64,000 bases of DNA from G958295935 sp965224235. Lineage in GTDB: Bacteria > Chloroflexota > Dehalococcoidia > Lucifugimonadales > Lucifugimonadaceae. Below the pieces are notes generated by a model. It was not told where the DNA came from. It made no database searches and was given only the letters and a program-made list of their open reading frames with translations. Where the stretch lies: NCBI GenBank assembly GCA_965224235.1, contig CBDCYP010000001.1, forward strand, positions 434,001 to 498,000. The letters are read 5' to 3'. The translations under genes were made by a program, and so were the position numbers. Shown in pieces: positions 53,694 through 63,454 of the stretch (positions are counted from its first letter, which is position 1; every line of letters begins with the position of its first letter).

Positions 53694-54368
53694 ATGACCC
53701 GGCGCAAGGTCTACCTCGTGAGCATGGTGCAGACGTCGCCAGATGCGCCTGCCGAATTCACTAGCCGCTACCACGCCTACTGGCGGGCGGTGGACGAGCA
53801 CCTCGCCAACCTGGAAATGCGGGCCGGGCCAGTGGCGCGGGTGTTCGTCGAAGGCGTGGGATTAGGGGGCGAAGAAGGGCTGCTGCGAGTCCAACAGGCC
53901 GACCGGCAGGCGCACCGCATTGTGAAATCGAGGTTGGACTCCGGGGCGACGCTGGAACCCTATGAAGACCAGGACCTCTTCGAACAGGTCATCGATTGGG
54001 GACGCATTATTCAGTATGGATTTGTCAGCCAAACCGTGGCAACGACGGTCCGAGACACCTTCGATTCTGTCGGAACGCAACGACTGGACCATGTAAAACA
54101 TCGCCTTGAAGAATCCATCAAAGAATCCGAGGCGGCGTTGATCATCGCGTCTTCCGACGTGGGCGACGTTTTGCCTGCCGGAGTCGAGCGATTCATCGTT
54201 TCGCCGCCTGAACTGGACGTGCTGATCAGGTGGGTACGGGACCAGTCCGAGGCAGCGCAGCGTGAAACCGAGGCAGCACAGCGGGCTGCTGCACAGCAAA
54301 CTGCCAGTGGCTCAGACCCCGGCGTAAGCTCTGGCGGTTCAGGCCTATGGACGCCAGGACAGGCATAG
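53694..54368 (+). CDS. Conserved protein of unknown function
   Basis: 224-aa protein with no domain I recognise. The start of the domain-like part is RRKVYLVSMVQTSPDAPAEF. It contains several charged helices, an IIQYGF stretch and a low-complexity Ala/Gln/Glu tail ending in a Gly/Ser-rich segment. It sits between ychF-like and hemW on the same strand in a housekeeping run. Frame also allows an earlier ATG at 53652. Confidence 0.7.
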   Translation: MTRRKVYLVSMVQTSPDAPAEFTSRYHAYWRAVDEHLANLEMRAGPVARVFVEGVGLGGEEGLLRVQQADRQAHRIVKSRLDSGATLEPYEDQDLFEQVIDWGRIIQYGFVSQTVATTVRDTFDSVGTQRLDHVKHRLEESIKESEAALIIASSDVGDVLPAGVERFIVSPPELDVLIRWVRDQSEAAQRETEAAQRAAAQQTASGSDPGVSSGGSGLWTPGQA

Positions 54369-54447
54369 TATCGCCGAACTTCGCCGGCGACCTTGTAATG
54401 TGCGGCCACCGCCCGGCCGCGCTCCGCGGCGTGAGTGGCAGCGTCCA

Positions 54448-55764
54448 ATGAGCGGCCGGTTAACGGTCCCTACCGGCATGCGCCGATCGGCCCTCATCGA
54501 ATCCGAGGGAGGGCCGTATCCCCGTCGTCGCACGGACGGCGAGGGCATCGCACTCTACTTGCACATACCCTTTTGCCTGAGCAAATGCCCCTACTGCGAC
54601 TTCAACACCTACGAAGGCATCGAGTCTTTAATGGGCGGCTACGTCGCAGCCCTCGGGCGCGAGGTCGGTCTCTGGGGCGATCTGCTCAAACGGCCGCGTG
54701 TAACGTCAATATATTTCGGGGGCGGCACGCCATCGTATATTCCGCCCGGCTCGATTAAGTCCACGATGGCCGCTGTTAGCGATTCGTTCGACTTGCTACC
54801 CACGGCCGAAATTACCATCGAGGCCAATCCCGGAGACATCACTCCCGAACGGGTCGAGTTCTGGCGCTCCATCGATATAAACAGAATGAGCATCGGCGTC
54901 CAAAGCTTCGACGATAGACTGCTCAGGAGTTTGGGCAGGCGTCACAATTCCGAACAGGCGGCCGACGCAGCGCGCGTCGCGAAGTCCTACGGATTCGACA
55001 ACTTCAGCTTAGACCTGATGTTTGGGTTGCCGAATCAGACGCTTGACCAATGGCGGTATTCGGTCGATCGGGCTATAGAACTTGAACCTCTACACCTGTC
55101 CCTATATGGGCTCTCCCTGGAACCGGGCACGCCCATGGAGGCCGACGTTCGGCTTGGGCGGACGCACCTGCCGGACTCCGACCTCGGCGCCGACATGTAC
55201 ACCTTCGCAGAAGATCGATTGGCTGGCGCAGGTTTTGATCACTACGAGATTTCGAACTGGGCCAGACCCGGATTCGAAAGTACGCACAACCTTGCGTACT
55301 GGAATATCACGCCGTATCTGGGACTTGGCGCCGGGGCTCACTCTTTTGTCGGGGGCAGCAGATTTTCGAATATCAAGTCGCCCCGCGGCTACATCAGAAG
55401 CCTGGAGGCGCCAAACGCGCCTTACGAAACCGACGTCCATCCCGCCGAAAACATGCGCGCGCTGGGGGTGGTTGATCAGATAGAACCCGCAGACCGAAGT
55501 ACCGCGATTGCTGACGCGATGATGATGGGCATGCGGCTGGCTTGGGGGGTTTCCCACGCCGGATTCGAGCAACGATTCGGGGTGCCGCTGATTCAAGCGT
55601 TCGGAGACGGAATCGGGGGTTTGGCGGAGGCAGGGCTGGTGGTTCACGATCAGACCGGGGTCCGGCTTACACGAAGAGGCCGCCTGCTGGGCAATGAGGT
55701 CTTTGCGCGATTCGTCGAAGATTCGTCGCGTGCAGCAGAGATTCGGCCGAGGTTGGTCAAGTGA
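54448..55764 (+). CDS. hemW: Radical SAM heme chaperone HemW
   Basis: 438-aa radical SAM protein of the HemW (HemN-like) type. The 4Fe-4S site is C-x3-C-x2-C in HIPFCLSKCPYCDFN. FGGGTPSYI and IEANPGD follow, and HNLAYWN provides the HNxxYW motif that marks HemW heme carriers. The catalytic extra Cys of true coproporphyrinogen oxidase HemN is not expected in this group. N-terminal 45 residues before the barrel are less conserved, so ATG at 54478 is an alternative start. Confidence 0.92.
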   Translation: MSGRLTVPTGMRRSALIESEGGPYPRRRTDGEGIALYLHIPFCLSKCPYCDFNTYEGIESLMGGYVAALGREVGLWGDLLKRPRVTSIYFGGGTPSYIPPGSIKSTMAAVSDSFDLLPTAEITIEANPGDITPERVEFWRSIDINRMSIGVQSFDDRLLRSLGRRHNSEQAADAARVAKSYGFDNFSLDLMFGLPNQTLDQWRYSVDRAIELEPLHLSLYGLSLEPGTPMEADVRLGRTHLPDSDLGADMYTFAEDRLAGAGFDHYEISNWARPGFESTHNLAYWNITPYLGLGAGAHSFVGGSRFSNIKSPRGYIRSLEAPNAPYETDVHPAENMRALGVVDQIEPADRSTAIADAMMMGMRLAWGVSHAGFEQRFGVPLIQAFGDGIGGLAEAGLVVHDQTGVRLTRRGRLLGNEVFARFVEDSSRAAEIRPRLVK

Positions 55765-55828
55765 TTCCGCGCGCAATTTGCTGTCATTGCTATGAAAACA
55801 AATTGCAATGGCCCAATTCCTTCGGTTC

Positions 55829-55935
55829 GGCCTTGAGTAGGAAACCGGGCCCCGGCCCCTGGACTCCGGCCTGCGCCGGAGCGACGGTGGAAAGGCGGCC
55901 GCCTTTTCATTGTCTTGCGCGGCCTACTCAAGGCC
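55829..55935. mobile_element. 107-bp element with exact 13-bp inverted ends
   Basis: GGCCTTGAGTAGG (55829-55841) and CCTACTCAAGGCC (55923-55935) are exact inverted repeats. The interior includes the palindromic CTCCGGCCTGCGCCGGAG. No clear target duplication. Confidence 0.65.
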
Positions 55936-56000
55936 ATAGTCATTCTGAGCGTAGCCGAAGAATCTACGTCTGACAGTCAGCAAGTCCCGGCCCTTCGAAC

Positions 56001-56150
56001 CTAGGGAACCTCTGAACAAGCCGCTGATGCGCTTGGCAGAGCGGAGGTTCCCCCCTCCTGAATCCTCCCACCGTGGGGGAGGAGGCCAGAACCCTTCGAC
56101 AAGCTCAGGGCGAACGGATTGGAACCCGGAGTTGTTCAGAGGTTCCCTAG
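56001..56150. mobile_element. 150-bp inverted-repeat element, copy 2 (MITE-like)
   Basis: Second copy of the element at 19678-19827, the same length and about 95% identical by eye. The ends CTAGGGAACCTCTGAACAA and TTGTTCAGAGGTTCCCTAG are exact inverted repeats here, so this copy is closer to the presumed ancestral form. Confidence 0.87.
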
Positions 56151-56367
56151 AGCATTCGACGTTGCTCAGGGCGACATGGCGCGGGGCTATGAGGGCACCA
56201 TGGGGCTAGGTGAAGATGGGCGCACGGGGCAGAAGACGGGACGCGTTTTCGCCAATGCGTAGGCGTCACACAATGTGGCAACGGGCTTGTTAGACACCCT
56301 CCAAAGCCCATCGGGTGACGCGGACGTTCAGGCGAATCAACGAGCGTGGGCGCGGTATTATCTTGCC

Positions 56368-58221
56368 ATGTACGTTATTGGAACAGCGGGACACGTTGAT
56401 CACGGCAAGTCCACGCTCATCCGCGCCCTGACAGGCATCGACCCCGACAGGTTGAGGGTTGAGAAAGAGCGCGGTATGACAATCGAGCTCGGATTCGCGT
56501 GGCTCGACCTGCCAAGCGGTCTCGAAGTGAGCATGGTGGACGTGCCCGGACACGAGCGGTTCATCAAGAACATGCTGATGGGCGTAGGCGGCATTGATCT
56601 GGCCTTGCTCATCGTTGCGGCAGACGAGGGAGTCATGCCCCAAACAAGGGAGCACCTGGCCATCCTCGATCTGGTGCGGGTTGAGCGCGGCATCGTCGTT
56701 ATCACCAAGACCGATCTAGTGGACGAGGAATGGCTGGAACTCGTGATGGCAGATATCGAGGACGTTCTGGAAGGGACGGTCCTGTCCGACTCACCGTCGA
56801 TTGCGGTGTCCGCCGAAACCGGATCCGGACTCGATGAACTGTTGCGAGCCATCGACTCCATATTGGTCGACGTGCCGCTCAGGCCGGACCTGGGGCGGCC
56901 GCGCCTTCCGGTAGACCGATCATTCACCATGACCGGTTTCGGCGCAGTGGTCACCGGCACGCTGTCGGGCGGCAAACTGCGTAAAGGCCAGCAGGTGATC
57001 ATCTCCCCCCGCGGGAAACGTGCGCGGATTCGCGGCTTGCAAAGTCACAGGGACGTCGTCGATGAGTCCCTTCCCGGCACACGTGTAGCGGTAAACATAG
57101 GCGGCATCGAGCATCACGAGATCGAACGCGGCGACGTCTTGCTGACCGGGGACTGGCTAGTTCCTGCACGTGCGTTCGATTGCTCGATCAGAACAATTCC
57201 CGACTCTCCGCGGCCGGTCCGTCACAACCACCGCGTGACCTTCTACGCCGGCACGTCCGAAACGCCAGCCGTCGTGAGGCTGCTGGACACCAATACACTG
57301 CCCCCCGGCGAATCCGGATGGGCGCAGATTCGGACTGAATCGCCGATTGCGGTTGTGCGAGGCGACTACTTTGTCATCAGGGACACCGTGACGACGATCG
57401 CCGGAGGGCAGATCCTGATTCCGAATGCGCCCCGTCGCAGACGTTTCCAGTCCTCGACTATCGAACAGTTGGCCGTACTGTCGACAGGCGCCGAATCGGA
57501 CGCCGTGATCAGCACCATGGACCTGACAGGAATATCGTCAGCCGCGGGGTTGGCCGTCGCTCTCAACCTTGCGGCGCCCGACGTGGAAACGATTCTCGAG
57601 GACCTCGTCGGCCGCGGCGGCGCGGTCAGAATCGGCGTTGACACTCTTCCGGTCTACTTCACGGCGTCAGCCTGGGCGAACGTCGTCGCCAAGACCTCAG
57701 ACGAACTTGCCGCCTATCATCGTGAATACCCGTTGCGCGGCGGTATGCCGAAAGAAGAGTTGCGAAATCGGCTGGGCATGCAATCGCGCGAGTTCAACGC
57801 CGCTCTTGCCCGGCTGGTCAATGACGGGGTGATCGAAGAGGCCGAGGCCTCTGCCAAACTCCCATCTCACGTGCCGGACTTATCCGACGGTCAGCGACGA
57901 CAGGCCGACGAATATCTTGCGCTGCTGGGCTCCAACCCGTACTCCCCTCCTACCGACACGCCAGTGAACCCCGAACTGCTCCACGCCCTTTCTGCACAGG
58001 GGCAAATTGTTTGGGTCAATGAGGACGTGGTATATCTGAAGTCCGCATATGACGAAATGTCCAGTCGTGTCGTCGAATTCGCCAGGGACAACGGCGAGGT
58101 GACGATCTCCGACGTTCGCGATCTGTTCAACACGAGCCGAAAATACACCCTGGCCCTGCTCGAACACATGGACCGTCTACAGGTCACGCGGCGCGTGGGC
58201 GACAATCGCGTCCTGAGATAA
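56368..58221 (+). CDS. selB: Selenocysteine-specific elongation factor SelB
   Basis: 617-aa SelB, which carries selenocysteyl-tRNA to UGA codons marked by a SECIS. GTPase motifs: G1 GHVDHGKS (8-15), DVPGHE (58-63) and TKTD (113-116; SelB and relatives vary from NKxD). ERGMTIELGFAW is typical of SelB rather than EF-Tu. Domains II/III are followed by a C-terminal half with winged-helix segments (EYPLRGGMPKEELRNRLGM; GEVTISDVRDLFNTSRKY; LLEHMDRLQVTRRVGDNRV) that bind SECIS RNA. The start at 56368 follows family length; the open frame to 56275 begins in repeat DNA. selA, selC and selD are not in the window. A UGSC-type selenoprotein gene lies 14 kb upstream. Confidence 0.95.
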   Translation: MYVIGTAGHVDHGKSTLIRALTGIDPDRLRVEKERGMTIELGFAWLDLPSGLEVSMVDVPGHERFIKNMLMGVGGIDLALLIVAADEGVMPQTREHLAILDLVRVERGIVVITKTDLVDEEWLELVMADIEDVLEGTVLSDSPSIAVSAETGSGLDELLRAIDSILVDVPLRPDLGRPRLPVDRSFTMTGFGAVVTGTLSGGKLRKGQQVIISPRGKRARIRGLQSHRDVVDESLPGTRVAVNIGGIEHHEIERGDVLLTGDWLVPARAFDCSIRTIPDSPRPVRHNHRVTFYAGTSETPAVVRLLDTNTLPPGESGWAQIRTESPIAVVRGDYFVIRDTVTTIAGGQILIPNAPRRRRFQSSTIEQLAVLSTGAESDAVISTMDLTGISSAAGLAVALNLAAPDVETILEDLVGRGGAVRIGVDTLPVYFTASAWANVVAKTSDELAAYHREYPLRGGMPKEELRNRLGMQSREFNAALARLVNDGVIEEAEASAKLPSHVPDLSDGQRRQADEYLALLGSNPYSPPTDTPVNPELLHALSAQGQIVWVNEDVVYLKSAYDEMSSRVVEFARDNGEVTISDVRDLFNTSRKYTLALLEHMDRLQVTRRVGDNRVLR

Positions 58222-58269
58222 CCGGGACCGATTCTGTACGTACCGGCCCTGAGGGATACACTGACGGCC

Positions 58270-58767
58270 GTGATGGAACCCCTGCAAACGCCAGACCCGG
58301 CGCCGCACGGCCGGCTAGTTTTGAAGCTGGGTTCGAACATCCACGCGGCGTCGGCATTGTCGTCTACGCTGCGGACATTGCACGCGGCTGTCCGGGAGGC
58401 GGTGGGAAAGACCGCCGGCGGCCAGGAATTTTTGGATTCCCGGCCCCCGCCAATTCTCACAACCGAAATTACGTCCGAAGCCGGACGACTGCAACTGTCT
58501 CTGTTTTTCGACCGTCCGGAAAGAGAAGAAAGTGAAGCGGCCTCACAGTCTGCATTTTGCTCATTCATGGAAGAAGTTGTCGCAGTGGTAACTGCCGACC
58601 CGCAACCAACCCTTTGGGAAGCGAACACGCGTGCACGGCCAAAGCCGGAGAATCAGCGACTAAAGCTGTTCCTGGACGACGTATTCAGACTACGGGACGT
58701 CGAAATTCAGGGGTGCGGCCGCCGTGTACGGATTTCTGCCTCAGGCATCGACATCACCCCGCAATAG
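58270..58767 (+). CDS. Hypothetical protein
   Basis: 165-aa protein I cannot assign. It has a mixed alpha/beta pattern (LQLSLFFDRPEREE, then EEVVAVVTADPQPTLWEAN) and no motif. It follows selB by 48 bp on the same strand and its stop codon abuts that of the convergent metallopeptidase gene. Confidence 0.6.
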   Translation: MMEPLQTPDPAPHGRLVLKLGSNIHAASALSSTLRTLHAAVREAVGKTAGGQEFLDSRPPPILTTEITSEAGRLQLSLFFDRPEREESEAASQSAFCSFMEEVVAVVTADPQPTLWEANTRARPKPENQRLKLFLDDVFRLRDVEIQGCGRRVRISASGIDITPQ

Positions 58768-59133
58768 TCACCCCAGGCCCATATCATGCAGGGCGTCGTC
58801 CGAGATGCCAAAGTGGTGGGCGATTTCGTGGATGACGGTTAGTTGCACCTGTTCGACAATCTCTTCGGCATCGTTGCAGAATTCTTCAATCGGCCGTTGG
58901 AATATCGTTATCTTGTCGGGCATCACGAACCCGTAGCCTTCCCGGTCGATCTGCGGAATCCCTTCGTACAGCCCAAACAGCGTTTCATGCGGCGCCAGGT
59001 TGTTGACTAACCTCTGGTCCCTGGAGGGGCGACCCTCGACGACCACGTCGACGTTGTCGAGCCGCTCCAGAAACCGGTCTGGCAAACTCTCGACCGCCTG
59101 CCTGACAAGTTCTTCGAAATCAAGGCGCTTCAT
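58768..59133 (-). CDS. Small zincin-like metallopeptidase (PF06262 type)
   Basis: 121-aa protein with the HExxH zinc motif in TVIHEIAHHFG near residues 101-108 and the family N-terminus FEELVRQAVESLPDRFLERL. LFGLYEGIP and PDKITIFQRPIEE are conserved landmarks. Members are short predicted metallopeptidases of unknown substrate. The next gene on the strand, nfo, ends 90 bp upstream. Confidence 0.9.
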   Translation of the reverse strand: MKRLDFEELVRQAVESLPDRFLERLDNVDVVVEGRPSRDQRLVNNLAPHETLFGLYEGIPQIDREGYGFVMPDKITIFQRPIEEFCNDAEEIVEQVQLTVIHEIAHHFGISDDALHDMGLG

Positions 59134-59223
59134 TTGCGTCCGTAATTGCCTGACGCCGCAAAATGGCTCCAGAGGGTTGGCCGATATGGCACGCGTTGCC
59201 CAGCTATTCAGGATCGGCTGATC

Positions 59224-60075
59224 CTACCCGCTCACGGACGCGCGAATCCGCTTCAGCGCCTCCACGTTTGGGCGGTCGGGACCGCTTTTGTCGGTGCCGG
59301 GCACCTCGAGATAGAAGGGCACGTCCTGAAACGCGGGGTGACTCATCACGTTGGCAAACCCCGCTTCGCCGATCAACCCGTCCCCTATGTTGTCGTGGCG
59401 GTCGACCGACGAACCAAGTTCGCGCATCGAGTCGTTGGCGTGAACTGACCGCAGCAAGTCGAGACCTATATCGCGGTCGAATTCGTCCATGGTCGCATCC
59501 AGGCCGTCTTTGTCGGATATGTTGTATCCCGCCGCCCAAACGTGTTGCGTGTCGAGGCACACGGCTACGCGCGGGTTGTCGACTGCTTTGATGAGCTTAC
59601 CGAGTTCGTTGAATGTGGAACCCACATGGTCTCCGGAGCCAGCGCTCGTTTCCAGCATGAGCAGCGACTCGCCGGGGGATGCTTCGAGCACCCTTTGCAC
59701 GTTAATGACGAACTGATCGAATATCGCGTCGTATCCCCTACCCTTGTGACTCGCCGGGTGGAATATAAGTCCCAACGCGCCCAATTGCTCCGAAGCTTGC
59801 ATGTGACTGGTGAGGGACTGGACGCTTCGCTCGGCCAACGCCGGGTCGGGAGAGCCGATCGCCACCAGGTAACTGGCGTGCAGCACGGTAGGACCCATCG
59901 AGGCCTCGGCTGCGGCGGCGCGGAATTTTAACGCATTCTCATCGGCGATTGGCTTGAACCTCCAGGTGCGGGGAGATGACGCGAAGATCTGCATGCACTC
60001 CGCATCAATGTCCAAAGCCCTCTTGACGGACTTTTCGACACCGCCAGCCGCTGATACATGTGCGCCAATCAGCAT
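59224..60075 (-). CDS. nfo: Endonuclease IV (AP endonuclease)
   Basis: 283-aa TIM-barrel apurinic/apyrimidinic endonuclease. MLIGAHVSAAGGVEKSV, LHASYLVAIGSPD, LMLETSAGSGDHVGSTF, CLDTQHVWAAGYN and VHANDSMRELGSSVDRHDNI match Nfo, and the Glu, His and Asp zinc ligands lie in these stretches. It nicks DNA at abasic sites during base-excision repair. Confidence 0.94.
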   Translation of the reverse strand: MLIGAHVSAAGGVEKSVKRALDIDAECMQIFASSPRTWRFKPIADENALKFRAAAAEASMGPTVLHASYLVAIGSPDPALAERSVQSLTSHMQASEQLGALGLIFHPASHKGRGYDAIFDQFVINVQRVLEASPGESLLMLETSAGSGDHVGSTFNELGKLIKAVDNPRVAVCLDTQHVWAAGYNISDKDGLDATMDEFDRDIGLDLLRSVHANDSMRELGSSVDRHDNIGDGLIGEAGFANVMSHPAFQDVPFYLEVPGTDKSGPDRPNVEALKRIRASVSG

Positions 60076-60211
60076 GTTCGTACTCCGAGAAATCTACCAG
60101 CCCGATTCGATCCCGTCATCGTCCGTTCCAAATCAGCCGCGGCGAACGGAGCGGGAAACAGGCCGGTCATCATAAAGGTGAATAGAAATGCGTGCGCTGC
60201 GGACCGGGGCA

Positions 60212-61144
60212 CTACGCTACTTCGGCAGAACGGCGCCTGAGCCTGTCCGGCAGCAGGCCGCCCAGTCCTCCGGCCGCATCCCAGGCGACCAGCACTTGCG
60301 CGGCTATGAAGATGGAACTATAAGTTCCGACTATTACTCCCGCCAGCAGCACAATCAGGAAGTCGCGCAATGATACGCCGCCGAATAACAGCATGGCGAG
60401 GATTACTGTCATCGTCGTGACACTGGTGGCCAGGGACCGCGTAAAGGTCTCGTTGATCGACAGGTTCACGGTTGACCTGAACTGACGGCCCGGGGCCGTT
60501 CGCACGTTCTCCCGGATACGGTCGAATATGACGATCGTGTCGTTGACGCTGTATCCGATCACCGTCAGGATGCCGACGATGAAAATGGCGTTGACTTCGG
60601 CGTTTATCGTAACGCCGAGGACCGCGAAGAGGCCGAATACAAGCAGAACGTCGTGCATTAGGGCGATGACCGCCGCGATTGCGTACCGGTACGAATACGG
60701 TACCGACCGGAAGGCATAGATGATGTAGAGCATCACAAAGAGGGCCGCGACCGCCACCGCAGTAAATGCGTTCCTGATCGTGTCGTCCGCCACGGACCTG
60801 CCCACGGTCGAGGTGTCGAGAGTTACAAAGTCGGGATCGATGCGTGCTTCGATAGCTTTGTTGACTGCCGCCTGGCCATCGTCACCCAACTCTGTCATTC
60901 TCACAAAGTACCTGGCGTCACCCAGGCCCTGTACGATCGCCTCGTCGTGCCCTGCGTCGGCCAGCGCGCTCTTGAGGCCGTCGGAGCCCGGGTCGTTCGA
61001 CCCCTCGAACGAGTACGTGATTGCCGTACCGGACACGAAGTCGATCCCCAGATTGAGGCCCTGAGTTACGAGGAACACAATACTGAGGAGGCCAAGCACG
61101 GTGGAAATGGAGAGGTAAATTCTTCGTTTGCCGACTACGTCCAT
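60212..61144 (-). CDS. secF: Protein translocase subunit SecF
   Basis: 310-aa membrane protein of the Sec translocon accessory complex. GLNLGIDFVSGTAITYSFEG at the first periplasmic border, and SVNDTIVIFDRIRENVR in the third transmembrane region, are SecF hallmarks. About six transmembrane segments. Its ATG overlaps the secD stop by one base (TGATG), so the two are translationally coupled. SecDF uses the proton gradient to pull exported proteins across, which would serve the lipoproteins in this window. Confidence 0.95.
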   Translation of the reverse strand: MDVVGKRRIYLSISTVLGLLSIVFLVTQGLNLGIDFVSGTAITYSFEGSNDPGSDGLKSALADAGHDEAIVQGLGDARYFVRMTELGDDGQAAVNKAIEARIDPDFVTLDTSTVGRSVADDTIRNAFTAVAVAALFVMLYIIYAFRSVPYSYRYAIAAVIALMHDVLLVFGLFAVLGVTINAEVNAIFIVGILTVIGYSVNDTIVIFDRIRENVRTAPGRQFRSTVNLSINETFTRSLATSVTTMTVILAMLLFGGVSLRDFLIVLLAGVIVGTYSSIFIAAQVLVAWDAAGGLGGLLPDRLRRRSAEVA

Positions 61145-63168
61145 CAGCGGCTCTCCTGCGAGCCATCGGCCGCGACGGTGTCCCTAACAGGCACAAACAG
61201 GTTTTGCCGTTGGCCCAGCCTGGTGTCTGCGGCCACTCTCAACAAGAGCCGGCTGACGAAGAAGGCGGTGAACATGCTCAACAGCACGCCAATGCCAAGC
61301 GTCAATGCGAAACCCTGCATGATGCTCGTGCTGAACCTGTCGCCAAACCAGAAGAGCACGACAGCGGTGATGATCGTCGAAATATTACCGTCCCTGATAG
61401 AAGGCCAGGCTCGATTGAAGCCTTCGTTGATGGCAGCGAGCAGGGTGCGGCCCGTCCGCAGCTCTTCCTTGACCCGCTCCGCAATCAGGATGTTGGCGTC
61501 CACCGCAAAACCCAGAGAAAGCACGATGGCCGCAGCCCCGGAGAGCGTGAGCGTCACGGGGATACCCTTGAATATGGCCATCAGCAGCGCCGTGTACATG
61601 ACGAGGGCGACTGCCGCCACGAGCCCGGGAATCTTATAGTAAACGACCATGAAAACGAGGAGCAGCGCCAAACCGACTCCTCCCGCGATGAGGCTCTTCT
61701 GTAGGGAGTCGTCCCCGAGAGTCGCGTCCACGCTGCGTTCCTGAACGAGGACCAAGGGCACCGGAAGCGCTCCGGACCGTATCTGGATAGCGATCGTTCT
61801 GGCCCTTTCAGCCGTGAATCTGCCTTCGATGATGGCCCGGCCACCGGCGATGCCGCCAACACTTTGATCGACTCCCGCCGCAATAAGTTCCTCGTCGTCA
61901 AGGTAAATGGAGAGTCTGTCGTTCCGTAACGAGACCCGCTCGGTCAGCTTAAAAAACTCGTCGGCGCCTTCATCGTCGAACACAACGTTGACGACAGGAT
62001 ATGGGCTTGTCTCCACCGTGCTCGCGAACGCGTCGGTCAGGTTTCCAGGGTCGATGTCGGTCGCTTGTTCCTGGTAGAACATCGGGTTGTTGCATCTTTC
62101 GACCAACCAAAGCTCTTGACTCATCCCCTCCGGTGGTTCGCTTTCTTCGCCGCAGATTCTCTCGCGGAATGCCAGTAGGGCAGTCTCGAAAAGCCCTTCG
62201 AGACCCCCTCCCTCGATCCACTGAGAGATGTTTCCGGTAACTAGCGGATTGGCCCGCACACCCCTTGTCAGGGTACCCACGGCTCGCAACTCGTCAGCGA
62301 TTCTGTCCATGTCGCCGGGCACCGGACCGCCTTGTTCGTCCTGCGAGGGCTCTGCGAGACCGAACAGAGCGGCGGTAAACAGCCCGTCGGTAACCTGGGC
62401 GATTTCGGCATCGGATCGCCCGGCTGCCGCAAACGCATCCCGTACCTGTTCCAGTGAGGGCCATATGGTTTCAAACTCTGGTTCCGGTTCAGCCGTGTCA
62501 GTGGCGCCGTCTTCTGCAGCGGCCTCGGCAGCGGCAGGGTCGTCGGGGGAAATCGGGATGAACTCGGGATCGTATTCGATGGTCATTTCGATCGGGAATC
62601 GGGCCTCTACCTTTTCCTTGAACAGGACTGCTTCTGACTGGCGCTCGATCTCGCCGAATTCATTGCGCAACTCACCCAGCAAGTCATCGAGGTGGACCGT
62701 CAATGAACCGTTATCGTTTTGGACAACCTCGGCATCGGGCCTGCCAAGATCTTCCACGAAAAAGTCCTGCAGGGCCTCGGCGCTAACCGGCATGCCAGCG
62801 AAGGTTACGGTGATCGAAGCGCCCGATAGGCCCGGAAGCTGGACCATCACCCGGTCCGGCGGGTTGCCGAGAAGCTGGACTATCGGCTCGCTTACGCCAA
62901 ACTCGTTGACCCGGCTTTCCACGATCCTGCGCACACCTTCCATGTCGTCGATCGTAACGTCGCGGCCTTCTTCGGGCCTTGCGGCGTAGACGAGGTGCGT
63001 ACCCCCCTGCAGGTCCAGCCCGAGGGACAGTCCGAGGAGCGTGTGTTCGTTGCCGCGGACGAATGTGCCGCCCAGAACGTTTATCTTCAACTCAGGGATA
63101 GACAGCAGGACCGCCGCGAGGGCAACCAGGACAGCGATGACGCTGAGTCTCCTCAGTGATCTGGACAA
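61144..63168 (-). CDS. secD: Protein translocase subunit SecD
   Basis: 674-aa SecD. GLSLGLDLQGGTHLVYAA follows the first transmembrane segment. The P1 head region is enlarged by an acidic insert (about 195-235, rich in Asp/Glu/Ala). GGRAIIEGRFTAERARTIAI, SGALPVPLVLVQERSVDATLG and FAVDANILIAERVKEELR are family landmarks. Overlaps secF downstream. A strong terminator for the next upstream gene separates secD from def. Confidence 0.95.
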   Translation of the reverse strand: MSRSLRRLSVIAVLVALAAVLLSIPELKINVLGGTFVRGNEHTLLGLSLGLDLQGGTHLVYAARPEEGRDVTIDDMEGVRRIVESRVNEFGVSEPIVQLLGNPPDRVMVQLPGLSGASITVTFAGMPVSAEALQDFFVEDLGRPDAEVVQNDNGSLTVHLDDLLGELRNEFGEIERQSEAVLFKEKVEARFPIEMTIEYDPEFIPISPDDPAAAEAAAEDGATDTAEPEPEFETIWPSLEQVRDAFAAAGRSDAEIAQVTDGLFTAALFGLAEPSQDEQGGPVPGDMDRIADELRAVGTLTRGVRANPLVTGNISQWIEGGGLEGLFETALLAFRERICGEESEPPEGMSQELWLVERCNNPMFYQEQATDIDPGNLTDAFASTVETSPYPVVNVVFDDEGADEFFKLTERVSLRNDRLSIYLDDEELIAAGVDQSVGGIAGGRAIIEGRFTAERARTIAIQIRSGALPVPLVLVQERSVDATLGDDSLQKSLIAGGVGLALLLVFMVVYYKIPGLVAAVALVMYTALLMAIFKGIPVTLTLSGAAAIVLSLGFAVDANILIAERVKEELRTGRTLLAAINEGFNRAWPSIRDGNISTIITAVVLFWFGDRFSTSIMQGFALTLGIGVLLSMFTAFFVSRLLLRVAADTRLGQRQNLFVPVRDTVAADGSQESR

Positions 63169-63345
63169 TCCGCGTCCCCCGCGCGAAACAGACGGCCACC
63201 AACAGAGTCGGCGGCAGAACCACTAGGTTCGTGCATAGGTCAACAACCGTTCCTCAGCCGCCGCGCTTCACACCGTCTCACAAGGTCGCCCACGCGCTCC
63301 GGGTGGCAGTTCTGTTGCGGCAATAGCCGCAATAGTTCGTAACAG

Positions 63346-63383
63346 AAAAAGCGGTTTCGACGCCCACTGGGTTTCGAAACCGC
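63346..63383 (-). terminator. Rho-independent terminator of def
   Basis: On the minus strand GCGGTTTCGA pairs exactly with TCGAAACCGC around a 13-nt loop, followed at once by TTTTT (plus coordinates 63346-63350). It lies 71 nt past the def stop codon and before secD. A second 7-bp stem (TTGCGGC/GCCGCAA, 63315-63332) follows. Confidence 0.85.
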
Positions 63384-63454
63384 TGGGCAGTATATCACTG
63401 ATCGCTTGTCCGCTTGGCATGATGATTCGAGGATGGGCTATTGCAATTACGCGG

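Larger units (their letters stand above)
55765..56367. other. Gene-free 0.6-kb stretch with two inverted-repeat elements and a lone repeat end
   Basis: Holds a 107-bp inverted-repeat element (55829-55935), the second 150-bp element (56001-56150) and a solitary TTAGACACCCT end (56290-56300). No selC-like tRNA can be recognised here upstream of selB. Confidence 0.7.

Noticed and set aside
56151..56289. Possible selC (tRNA-Sec) gene upstream of selB
   Set aside because: No acceptor stem, T-loop or long variable arm pattern could be found in the interval.
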